A DNA stretch of 17,768 nt from assembly GCA_947475795.1 (NCBI GenBank), contig CANJOX010000018.1, positions 1 to 17,768 of the forward strand. The letters run 5' to 3'. The position numbers and the translations under genes are program-made. The notes under the pieces are model-generated. The model saw only the letters and a program-made list of their open reading frames with translations, did no database searches and was not told the DNA's origin. Within the stretch, counting starts at the first letter, position 1; each line of letters starts with the position of its first letter. The stretch comes from Gemmatimonadota bacterium (GTDB lineage Bacteria > Gemmatimonadota > Gemmatimonadetes > Gemmatimonadales > Gemmatimonadaceae). This document shows positions 1-6,832 of this stretch, piece by piece.

Positions 1-35
1 ACGAAACAGTGTGTTCGGATACGAGAACGGGATCT

Positions 36-119
36 GCCGGAGTGGTGGAATTGGTAGACGCGCTGCGTTCAGGGCGCAGTGTCCGCAAGGACGTGCCGGT
101 TCGAGTCCGGCCTTCGGCA
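36..119 (+). tRNA. tRNA-Leu (anticodon CAG)
   Basis: The sequence folds as a class II tRNA. The acceptor stem pairs 36-42 with 112-118. The anticodon stem 63-67/75-79 encloses a 7-base loop (68-74) with anticodon CAG at 70-72, which reads the leucine codon CUG. A long variable arm (GTCC-GCAA-GGAC, about 81-92) is typical of tRNA-Leu, and the T arm 95-99/107-111 encloses the TTCGAGT loop. The discriminator base is A119. CCA is not encoded in the DNA, so it must be added by the nucleotidyltransferase. Confidence 0.97.
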
Positions 120-137
120 CTCGATTACATCGACGAA

Positions 138-173
138 AGAGGGGGAAGGTGGCATCAGCCGCCTTCCCCCTTT
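138..173. terminator. Strong hairpin terminator between convergent tRNA-Leu and the 177-aa gene
   Basis: A 13-bp stem with one G-U pair joins 141-153 to 158-170 around a 4-base ATCA loop. It can be extended by A-T and G-U pairs at the base (138-140/171-173). A short T-rich tail (TTTCTC) follows on the plus strand and CTCTTTCG on the minus strand. It lies directly after the tRNA and 58 bases after the stop of the convergent minus-strand gene, so it probably ends transcription from both sides. Confidence 0.8.
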
Positions 174-227
174 CTCGTACCTGTGACGTCGACCGGCCAT
201 ACCGGACGGGCGTGCCGGCGGCTCTGG

Positions 228-761
228 CTAACGACCGAGGGCGGAGGGACGAATGTCGTCGGGGAGACTGGCCACACCGAAGACATGGCGCAGTGACTCG
301 TTGGCACGGGTCCGCGCGTCGGTGACAAACACGGACGCACGCGCCACCTGCTCCGGCGCCGGGGAAACAAGACCGGCACCGCCGAGGAGCACCCGAGCCA
401 GCCGTACGGCGGGAGGATGCGCGTCCCCACGCACCGCGAGTGCACCGGTGTAGGCACGCCAGCGCTGATCCCACGCGCGCCCCGTACCGGCGTTCGCGTG
501 GAACTCCCGCTGGATTTCGGGTGCCAGTCGGTGGGCCACGTCCGAGGCGGTCCGGTCATCGAGCGCGTCACGCTCCGCGACGATCAAGGCGACCGCGCGC
601 AGCGCAAACGCCAATTCCCGCCGTGCGATCTCCTCACCGACTCCCATGTCGCGCAGCCACACCGCGTCCGAGGGCGCCACGGCACGCGGCAGCGCGTCGA
701 GGTACCTCGATGCCAACCGCCGCCGGTCGCGTCCGGCGCGCCACCGTGCCCACATGCCCAT
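228..761 (-). CDS. Uncharacterised 177-aa protein, last gene of the long minus-strand run
   Basis: I do not recognise this family. The chosen start is ATG at 761, eight bases beyond the last base of the Rrf2 stop codon; a second ATG two codons later (755) is also possible. The product is Arg- and Ala-rich and looks mostly helical. It shows no signal peptide, membrane segment or obvious catalytic motif. An open frame extends upstream through the Rrf2 gene but is a shadow of it. The gene sits immediately downstream of the Rrf2 regulator (5-base gap) and is followed by the terminator at 138-173, so it is probably co-transcribed with the regulator and closes the operon. No function is proposed. 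Confidence 0.7.
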   Translation of the reverse strand: MGMWARWRAGRDRRRLASRYLDALPRAVAPSDAVWLRDMGVGEEIARRELAFALRAVALIVAERDALDDRTASDVAHRLAPEIQREFHANAGTGRAWDQRWRAYTGALAVRGDAHPPAVRLARVLLGGAGLVSPAPEQVARASVFVTDARTRANESLRHVFGVASLPDDIRPSALGR

Positions 762-766
762 CGGCG

Positions 767-1261
767 TCAGGTCTGGAGGATCGGCAGGGCGCCGGGGACG
801 GCGGGTATGGCCGCGAAGGGGGGAAGCCCAACGCGGTCGCGCACGCTCGCTTCGTCGGTGAGCAAATCGCTGAGCTTCACGCCCTCGAGCACCTCGTCGA
901 TGCGCTGCTGGAGCAACATCCACACCGGCCGAATACTGCAGTTCTCCGCCGCGGCGCAGCGCTCCGCATCGACCGGATGACTGACGCAATGCAGATCGAA
1001 CGTCGTGAGTTCAGACGCCTGAATGACGTCACGCACAGAGATGTCGCTGGCCGGTCGTGAGAGCGCATAGCCCCCACGCGCGCCACGGGTGCTGTCCACA
1101 ATGCCCGCGCGACGCATGCGTAGCAGGATCTGCTCGACATAGTCGCCGGGCAGACGCTCACGTGCGGCGACGTCGCGCCCCGTGACCGGTCCCGCCCCCG
1201 CGCGCCGCGCGAGATGCAGGGCACAGATCAGTCCGTATTCAGCCCACGTGGTGATGCGCAT
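767..1261 (-). CDS. Rrf2-family transcriptional regulator with three cysteines (IscR/NsrR-like)
   Basis: This 164-aa protein has the Rrf2 plan: an N-terminal winged helix beginning MRITTWAEYGLICALHLA, a recognition-helix region around residues 28-55 and the wing motif STRGARGGYALSRP (57-70). Three cysteines, C92, C102 and C108, occupy the region that binds an Fe-S cluster in IscR and NsrR. Their spacing (CX9CX5C) differs from IscR (CX5CX5C), as I recall it. A dimerisation helix follows at about 112-130. The C-terminal 30 residues extend beyond the short family members. It probably senses redox state, iron-sulfur status or NO, which is inferred from family membership. A palindrome lies 37 bases upstream of the start and could be an autoregulatory site. 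It is transcribed after aspA with a 79-base gap, the largest in the run, so it may also have its own promoter. Confidence 0.9.
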   Translation of the reverse strand: MRITTWAEYGLICALHLARRAGAGPVTGRDVAARERLPGDYVEQILLRMRRAGIVDSTRGARGGYALSRPASDISVRDVIQASELTTFDLHCVSHPVDAERCAAAENCSIRPVWMLLQQRIDEVLEGVKLSDLLTDEASVRDRVGLPPFAAIPAVPGALPILQT

Positions 1262-1297
1262 CCTTCGAGTCTACGGCTCCCGGGTCGCGCGGACAAG

Positions 1298-1311
1298 TTC
1301 CCCACGGGGAA
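1298..1311. promoter_or_regulatory. Palindrome upstream of the Rrf2 gene, candidate operator
   Basis: TTCCCC-AC-GGGGAA is a perfect 6-bp inverted repeat around 2 bases. It lies in the 79-base gap between aspA and the Rrf2 regulator, starting 37 bases before the regulator's ATG. Its compact symmetry suits a dimeric winged-helix repressor. It could instead be a minor hairpin after aspA, but no T tract follows. Function is inferred only from position and symmetry. Confidence 0.35.
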
Positions 1312-1340
1312 AAGCGGGATGGGCCACCGCACCCGGGGTA

Positions 1341-2765
1341 TCAGCCGCCGGCGGACAACGGGCGGTCTCCGGAGGGTACGCCGATCTCCGTCAGGCGGTA
1401 CAGGTCCAGCACGGTGTCGATGTCCGGCGCCGGCAACACCCCATCGCGCCGGACGAGATCGCGGATCAGGATCCCCTCGTGTACCGACCGCTTTGCAAGT
1501 TCCGCCGCTGCGGCGTAGCCGATCTGCGGCATCAATGCCGTGGCGAGGGCGGCCGAGCGCTCGACCCAATACGCGCACATGGCCGCATTGGCTTCGATGC
1601 CCGTGACGCAGCGCTCGGTGAGTGCCGTGATCGCGTTGGTGAGGAGCTGCACGGAGAGCAACACATTGTGCGCGATCACCGGCATCATGACGTTGAGTTC
1701 GAGCTGCCCGTGCTCCGCGGCAATCGCTACCGTCGCGTCGCAGCCGATCACCTGAAAACAGACCTGATTCACCATCTCCGGAATGGAGGGGTTGATCTTG
1801 CCCGGCATGATCGACGATCCGGGCTGCACCGCCGGGAGCACGATTTCATCGAGTCCAGTCCGTGGGCCCGACACCATCAAGCGCAGATCACTGACGATTT
1901 TGGACACATCGACGGCGAGCCCCCGCAGCGCCCCTGAGAAGGCGGCGGCATCGCCCATGCTCTGCATGAGCTGGATGCGGTCCTCACCGACGCGCAGCGA
2001 GGTGATGCCCGACACCGCAGCGAGATGCGCGACCATGCGGCTCGGGTATTCGGGCTGGACGGTGACGCCGGTGCCGACGGCCGAGCCACCGATGCCGAGA
2101 TCATTGAGATAATCGGCGGCTTCGACGATGCGGCGCCGGCAGCGACGCAGTGTGCCGGCGTACGCCGAAAACTCCTGGCCGAGCCGAATGGGCATGGCAT
2201 CTTGCAGGTGGGTACGGCCCGCCTTGACGATGCCATCAAAGTCCCTGCCCTTCTGCGCCAGCGCCGCGCTCAGCGCATCAACGGCCGCGAGGAGCGACGG
2301 CAGTTGCCGGAGCACGGCCAGCCGGATGTTGGTCGGGATGGTGTCATTGGTGCTCTGCGCCATGTTCACGTGGTCATTCGGGTGCACCGGCGCGTAACTG
2401 CCGCGCGCGGCGCCGAGCAACTCGTTGGCGCGATTCGCGAGCACCTCGTTCACGTTCATGTTGTGCGAGGTGCCCGCGCCCGCCTGATACGGATCGACGA
2501 TGAACTGCTCACGATGCTGTCCGGCCAGCACTTCGTCAGCCGCCGCCACGATGGCATCGGCACGCCGCCGATCGAGACGCCCGGTATCGCGGTGCGTCAG
2601 GGCAGCGGCTTTCTTGATCCACACCTGCGCGACAACGAACGGCTCAAGGGGACGCAACCCGCTGATCGCGAAGTTCCGGGCTGCGCGGAGCGTCTGGATG
2701 CCGTACAGCGCATCCGCCGGCACCGCGAGCTCACCAAGCGAATCCTGCTCGATCCGATCGGGCAC
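1341..2765 (-). CDS. aspA: Aspartate ammonia-lyase (aspartase)
   Basis: The 474-aa length matches aspartases of about 470-480 aa, which convert L-aspartate to fumarate and ammonia in the cytoplasm. The fumarase/aspartase signature GSSIMPGKINP lies at 316-326, with the catalytic loop Ser at 318. Other conserved blocks are GTSHNMNVNE (98-107), STNDTIPT (138-145) and GRTHLQDAMPIRLGQEF (183-199). The sequence after the signature, PEMVNQVCFQVIG, follows the aspartase pattern rather than the class II fumarase pattern (which has TQCEAL there), so aspartase is preferred. Fumarase or a related lyase is the main alternative. The start is GTG at 2765, 21 bases after the lipoprotein stop. No good Shine-Dalgarno sequence is visible, which suggests coupling to the upstream gene. 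Confidence 0.9.
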   Translation of the reverse strand: MPDRIEQDSLGELAVPADALYGIQTLRAARNFAISGLRPLEPFVVAQVWIKKAAALTHRDTGRLDRRRADAIVAAADEVLAGQHREQFIVDPYQAGAGTSHNMNVNEVLANRANELLGAARGSYAPVHPNDHVNMAQSTNDTIPTNIRLAVLRQLPSLLAAVDALSAALAQKGRDFDGIVKAGRTHLQDAMPIRLGQEFSAYAGTLRRCRRRIVEAADYLNDLGIGGSAVGTGVTVQPEYPSRMVAHLAAVSGITSLRVGEDRIQLMQSMGDAAAFSGALRGLAVDVSKIVSDLRLMVSGPRTGLDEIVLPAVQPGSSIMPGKINPSIPEMVNQVCFQVIGCDATVAIAAEHGQLELNVMMPVIAHNVLLSVQLLTNAITALTERCVTGIEANAAMCAYWVERSAALATALMPQIGYAAAAELAKRSVHEGILIRDLVRRDGVLPAPDIDTVLDLYRLTEIGVPSGDRPLSAGG

Positions 2766-2786
2766 GGGGATGACCCAAACCAGGCG

Positions 2787-3599
2787 TCAGGGAAGACGGA
2801 CGATCGTGTCGACGGTCGAGACGATGTGCAGCAGCGTGGAGGCATCGGGGCGCACCTCGTTGGTGCGCCAGCGGATCAACGCGAGCGACCGCAGTGCGGA
2901 GGGTGACGCCTGGAACGCGTTCAAGCCGGTTGCGGGAATCTGAAAGGCACCATCGTCCTTCAGGGCGCAGTAGATCTGCTCATTGGCGGTCGTGGCCGTG
3001 GGCGTGGCCCCGTAGCGTACGGACAAGATGATGGCCGCCGACGCGTCGTTCGTCCCGTTCCAGTTGACGACGAGCGGGGATCCTGCGGCCGGCGTCGCAA
3101 CCGGGCTGGGGACAATGGGCTCGGCGAGCTTGACGGAGACGGCGGTGGCCGGGAAAATGGCCGCAGCACCCGGGATACTCACGGTGGCGGCGTCGCCGAC
3201 CCCGTAGCTGAGAAGCGTCCCGGCGGCTGGCTGGTACCGCAGCAGCGACGTGGAGTAGGGCATCGCCACGTTGTTACCCGCGAAGGTGAGCGCGAGACTC
3301 TCGCCGACTTTCAACGATCCGCTGGCACCCGTCGCCGCGGTGTCGACCAGCGCATACGCGCACTGGTCCCCCTGTTGCGCCGCACTGCTGGGTGCCGCCG
3401 CTGACAACCCTTCGAAAAAGACGGCGTTGATGGACGCCGTCGCACGGCCAGCCGCTGCGTTCTTCGCCGTGATCGTGATGGCGCCGTAGCGATTCAGCGC
3501 GACGTTGCTTTCGGTAAGACTGGAGCACGCCGACAGCACGCACACGCTGCTCAGGAGGGCGACGTGGCGGCAGCGCTGCAGGAGGCTGGACGGAGTCAT
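2787..3599 (-). CDS. Uncharacterised lipoprotein (270 aa)
   Basis: The ATG at 3599 opens a clear lipoprotein signal peptide: a basic n-region with RCRH, a hydrophobic stretch, and the lipobox VLSAC with the lipidated Cys at 25. The mature part is rich in Ala, Thr, Ser, Val and Gly and looks like an all-beta envelope protein. Two cysteines (in GDQCAYAL and EQIYCALK) could form a disulfide. I recognise no domain. The open frame extends well upstream, but that part is the shadow of the metallo-hydrolase gene. No Shine-Dalgarno sequence precedes the ATG; the region is CT-rich. It sits between the metallo-hydrolase (43-base gap) and aspA (21-base gap). It is probably anchored in the inner or outer membrane facing the periplasm. 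Confidence 0.8.
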   Translation of the reverse strand: MTPSSLLQRCRHVALLSSVCVLSACSSLTESNVALNRYGAITITAKNAAAGRATASINAVFFEGLSAAAPSSAAQQGDQCAYALVDTAATGASGSLKVGESLALTFAGNNVAMPYSTSLLRYQPAAGTLLSYGVGDAATVSIPGAAAIFPATAVSVKLAEPIVPSPVATPAAGSPLVVNWNGTNDASAAIILSVRYGATPTATTANEQIYCALKDDGAFQIPATGLNAFQASPSALRSLALIRWRTNEVRPDASTLLHIVSTVDTIVRLP

Positions 3600-3642
3600 G
3601 CGAACACCAGATAAAAAGGAGGGACGACCGCCGACGTGCAGA

Positions 3643-4293
3643 TCAGGCACCCAACGGACGGGCAGCACCGCGCAGGAACGGATTGGCGGTGAGTTCGTGC
3701 CCGATGGTGGTGGAAACACCGTGCCCCGGAAATACCCGAGTCCCGGCCGCAAGTGTCGCCAGTCTCTGCAGTGACTGCAGCATGGCGGTGGGATCGCACA
3801 ACGGGAGGTCGGTGCGACCGATCGAGCCGGCGAAGAGGACATCGCCCGAAAAGCAGAGATCGTGACCGATGAACGCCACGTGTCCTGGCGCATGTCCCGG
3901 CAGGTGCCAGACGAGAAAGGTGTACTCGCCGAGTTGCAGGCGATCACCCTCGGCGAGGGCATGATCGGCGGGCGGCGGGTTATCGACCACGACGCCCCAT
4001 CGGGCCGCGCTCGACGCGGCATTTTCATACAAAACGGTATCCGCCGGGTGCAACCAGACCGGCACCGGGCGGGCGGCCACGATGCCGGCGACACCGCCGA
4101 CATGATCGAAGTGCGCGTGCGTGAGCCAGATCGCCGCGAGCGTGCAGCCGGTGGCGTCGACGGCCGCCAGCAGACGCTCGGCCTCGTCGCCCGGATCGAC
4201 GAGCACCGCCTGCCCGCTGACGGAATCGGCCAGCAGCCAGCAGTTCTCCTGCAGCGGACCGACGGTCAGTTGCTGCAGCGTGAGCGTGCTCAC
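3643..4293 (-). CDS. Metallo-beta-lactamase-fold hydrolase, glyoxalase II-like
   Basis: This 216-aa protein has the metal-binding set of glyoxalase II-type enzymes: THAHFDH with H59, H61, D63 and H64, the PGHAPGH motif with H134, D151 in the SGDVLF block, and H191 in FPGHG. The family hydrolyses thioesters such as S-D-lactoylglutathione, and some members are persulfide dioxygenases; the real substrate cannot be read from the sequence. The length is that of the compact family lacking the long C-terminal glutathione-binding domain of classical GloB, so a non-glutathione substrate is possible. The start is GTG at 4293, overlapping the trxB stop as GTGA, which implies translational coupling to thioredoxin reductase. 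Confidence 0.88.
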   Translation of the reverse strand: MSTLTLQQLTVGPLQENCWLLADSVSGQAVLVDPGDEAERLLAAVDATGCTLAAIWLTHAHFDHVGGVAGIVAARPVPVWLHPADTVLYENAASSAARWGVVVDNPPPADHALAEGDRLQLGEYTFLVWHLPGHAPGHVAFIGHDLCFSGDVLFAGSIGRTDLPLCDPTAMLQSLQRLATLAAGTRVFPGHGVSTTIGHELTANPFLRGAARPLGA

Positions 4294-5321
4294 GGGAACG
4301 TGGCGTCCGGCGTGACCGGAACGGGCGCTTCCGCCGTTTCCAGTACGGGCGATTCCCCGATGCCATGATGGGCGAGCCACCGTTCCGCTTCGAGCGCCGC
4401 CATACATCCCGTACCCGCCGAGGTAATGGCCTGCCGGTAGTAGTCGTCGATGACATCTCCGGCGGCAAAGACGCCCGGCACGTTGGTCTCGGTGCGCCAC
4501 GACGACACCTTGATGTAGCCGTGTTCCGTGGTGTCGAGCTGTCCCTGCAGGAACTTCGTATTCGGCGTATGACCGATCGCGACGAACAGACCGCCGACGT
4601 CGATCGTGCTGACGGCGCCCGTCGCGGTGTCAGTGAGCTGCAGGCCTGTGATGAAGTCATCGCCGAGGACATCGCTGACCTGGGCGTTCCAGATGACGCG
4701 CACCTTCGGATGTTCGAGCACGCGATTGGCCATGACCTTCGACGCGCGGAAGCTGTCGCGTCGATGGATCACGACGACTTCGCTGGCGAACTTGGTGAGA
4801 TACATGGCCTCTTCCATCGCCGTATCGCCCCCGCCGACGACGGCCAGCGTCTTGTTGCGGTAAAAGGGCATAGCCCCGTCGCACACCGCACAGGCCGAGA
4901 CGCCACCGCCCGAGGTGGCCAGCCGCAGTTCGTTGTCGAGGCCGATCCACCGCGCGGCGGCGCCCGTCGCGATGATCACCGTGTGCGCGGTGACCGATGC
5001 GGAGTAGTTCGGCACGATGCCGAACGGCTTGGCGGACAGGTCCACCTGCTTGACCAGTTCGGACACCACGCGCGCGCCGTGATGCACGGCTTGCGCCCGC
5101 ATGCGATCCATGAGGTCGGGGCCGCTGATGGCTTCGGGGAAGCCCGGGAAGTTCTCGATGTCGGTGGTCAGCATGAGCTGTCCGCCGGGCAGTTCGGTGC
5201 CCACCGGCTCCCCTTCGAACACGAGCGGATTGAGGTTGGCGCGTGCGGCGTAAATGGCGGCGGTCCATGCGGCCGGACCGGAACCGATGATTACGATGTT
5301 TTCGGGACGGGCGTCGGACAT
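4290..5321 (-). CDS. trxB: Thioredoxin reductase (NADPH)
   Basis: This is a cytoplasmic FAD enzyme that passes electrons from NADPH to thioredoxin. In the 343-aa product the FAD motif GSGPAAWTAA is at 13-22, the redox disulfide CAVCDG at 144-149 (C144 and C147), and the NADPH-binding parts are GGGDTAMEEA (163-172) and HRRDSFRAS (186-194). The second FAD motif GVFAAGD lies near the C-terminus. A Pro/Ala/Glu-rich tail of about 25 residues extends past the usual end. The ATG at 5321 gives the standard N-terminus. A TTG at 5348, overlapping the upstream stop as TTGA, would add nine residues. The gene overlaps the metallo-hydrolase gene by 4 bases. No thioredoxin gene is in the window. Confidence 0.93.
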   Translation of the reverse strand: MSDARPENIVIIGSGPAAWTAAIYAARANLNPLVFEGEPVGTELPGGQLMLTTDIENFPGFPEAISGPDLMDRMRAQAVHHGARVVSELVKQVDLSAKPFGIVPNYSASVTAHTVIIATGAAARWIGLDNELRLATSGGGVSACAVCDGAMPFYRNKTLAVVGGGDTAMEEAMYLTKFASEVVVIHRRDSFRASKVMANRVLEHPKVRVIWNAQVSDVLGDDFITGLQLTDTATGAVSTIDVGGLFVAIGHTPNTKFLQGQLDTTEHGYIKVSSWRTETNVPGVFAAGDVIDDYYRQAITSAGTGCMAALEAERWLAHHGIGESPVLETAEAPVPVTPDATFP

Positions 5322-5344
5322 GTCGTCGGGGAGAAAAAGAGAAC

Positions 5345-6097
5345 TCAATCGATCGCCAGTACGCCCAGCGCGCCGTGACAGTGCGAGACTGTTCCGACGA
5401 GCACGGCACAGGGGCCGGAAGCACCCCAGCCGGCGAGTTGCCGATCAGCATCCGCGATCGCGGCGGCATCGATCATTCCGACGCCGTACGTGCGGTGAAC
5501 GCAGTGAAAGATAACGGGCCCACGGAGCGACGGGTTGTCCTCGACATATTGGCGCATCATCGGCGGCATGCTCCAATCGCGGACACCGCGGGTGTGGGGG
5601 CAGCGCGCCGGTTCAATGCAATTCACCGGGCACATCCATGTGGCAAAGCTGACATAGTGTCGCCCGTCGGGTGATGCCCGCTCCCATGGGGTCGGCGGCG
5701 TACGTTCGAGCGGGGCGACGCGGATGGAGCGTTCCGGCCACCGCGCCCGAGCGCGTGCCATGAGCCAGTCGAGACAGACGTGCGGCATGAGCGGGGACGG
5801 CACCATGGCATCATTGGTCAGGGCGGCAGCCCCCTGCCCCAGCCATTCGGCCACGTACGGGTCCCACTCGGCGCAGGCTACCCGGAGCGGCAACCCGTCG
5901 TAGGCACCGGACGCCCGTAAGGCGGCCACGCGACAGGCGGGGTCGCGATCCACGACGACCACCTCCTCTGCCTGCAGTGCGCCGCGTTGGACGGCCCGGG
6001 TGAGCTGTTGGGCGTACCAGCTGCCATAGCATCCACCGCCCATGACCACGATGCGTCCGAAGCGCACAGGCGCTCGCGGCTCATCGCTGCGCGTCAT
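5345..6097 (-). CDS. Uncharacterised Rossmann-type protein with a CX3CX5C cysteine cluster
   Basis: I do not recognise a named family for this 250-aa protein. Near the N-terminus a nucleotide-binding loop GGGCYGS (20-26) follows a hydrophobic strand, and VVVVDRDP (47-54) looks like the second strand with an acidic end, as in NAD- or FAD-binding Rossmann folds. The middle holds the motif CPVNCIEPARCPHTRG with C156, C160 and C166. The C-terminal half has FHCVHRTYGVGMID (197-210) and SHCHGALG (238-245). These cysteine and histidine residues look like a metal or Fe-S site. No signal peptide or membrane segment is seen. The start is ATG at 6097 behind GAGG, 6 bases after the SDR stop. Neighbours (SDR upstream, trxB downstream) hint at redox chemistry; that is inference. 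Confidence 0.8.
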   Translation of the reverse strand: MTRSDEPRAPVRFGRIVVMGGGCYGSWYAQQLTRAVQRGALQAEEVVVVDRDPACRVAALRASGAYDGLPLRVACAEWDPYVAEWLGQGAAALTNDAMVPSPLMPHVCLDWLMARARARWPERSIRVAPLERTPPTPWERASPDGRHYVSFATWMCPVNCIEPARCPHTRGVRDWSMPPMMRQYVEDNPSLRGPVIFHCVHRTYGVGMIDAAAIADADRQLAGWGASGPCAVLVGTVSHCHGALGVLAID

Positions 6098-6103
6098 GGC
6101 GCC

Positions 6104-6832
6104 TCATCGGCGAAGATGACGGCCGCCATCGACCGGGAGCACGACCCCTGTGATGTAGGGCGCATCAACGAGAAAGTGAATGGCCTCCGCGACGTCATGC
6201 GGTGTGCCGCTGCGCCCCAATGGCACATCGCGCAGGAACCGTTCGATCATGTCGTCCGAGAGATCGTCCGGCGCGAGCACGAGCCCCGGCGCCACCGCAT
6301 TCACGCGGATGCGGGGCGCCAATGCCGACGCGGTGGTGCGCACCAGTTGCGTGAGGGCGGCCTTCGTGACCTGATGCGGAATCAGGTTGGGGAACACCGC
6401 TTCGAACGCCAGATGATCAGACAACTGCACGATGGCCCCGCCGTCCGGCATGACACGCGCCGCGGCCTGCATGAGGAAGAAGGGCGCGCGCAGATTCACG
6501 GCGGCGGTGTGCTCCCACTCCTCGACGGTGACCGCCTCGAAGGGACGCGCGGTCATGATGGAGGCCGAACTGACGACGACGTGGAGTGCACCGAATGCGC
6601 GCATGGCGGCCGCCACGACCCGCCCGGGTGCATCGGCGTCGACGAGGTCGTCCTGCACCACTTCGATCCGCACGCCACATTGCTCACGCAGTTCTGCAGC
6701 CAGAGCGGCGGCGGCCTCCGGCGAACGGCCATGATGCAGCAGGACATCGTAGCCGCGTGCCGCGAAGCTGCGTACGATCTCCGCCCCCACGCGCCGCGCG
6801 CCGCCGGTCACGAGCGCGACGCGATTCGGCAT
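6104..6832 (-). CDS. Short-chain dehydrogenase/reductase, pteridine-reductase-like, catalytic Tyr replaced by His
   Basis: The 242-aa product has the classical SDR length. The cofactor motif TGGARRVG (9-16), with two arginines, is the form typical of NADPH-dependent pteridine reductases (PTR1/FolM group). SSAS replaces the usual NNAG at 88-91. The catalytic Ser is in QLSDH (S138), and the helix motif after it reads PHQVTKAAL, so the usual YxxxK is H153xxxK157. The substrate-loop motif NAVAPGLV (178-185) is intact. The loss of Tyr means either an altered mechanism or a non-catalytic role. The ATG overlaps the PHP stop by one base (TGATG), and the uncharacterised Rossmann gene follows after 6 bases. 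A folate or biopterin role is possible but unproven. Confidence 0.87.
   Translation of the reverse strand: MPNRVALVTGGARRVGAEIVRSFAARGYDVLLHHGRSPEAAAALAAELREQCGVRIEVVQDDLVDADAPGRVVAAAMRAFGALHVVVSSASIMTARPFEAVTVEEWEHTAAVNLRAPFFLMQAAARVMPDGGAIVQLSDHLAFEAVFPNLIPHQVTKAALTQLVRTTASALAPRIRVNAVAPGLVLAPDDLSDDMIERFLRDVPLGRSGTPHDVAEAIHFLVDAPYITGVVLPVDGGRHLRR

Noticed and set aside
1341..2765. Class II fumarase as the identity of the aspA product
   Set aside because: The block after the GSS signature reads PEMVNQVCFQVIG, the aspartase form, rather than the TQCEAL form of fumarase. Not fully excluded without a tree.
3600..4103. N-terminal extension of the 270-aa lipoprotein frame
   Set aside because: It overlaps the metallo-hydrolase gene in another frame and would place the lipobox far inside the protein. 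The ATG at 3599 gives a normal signal peptide.
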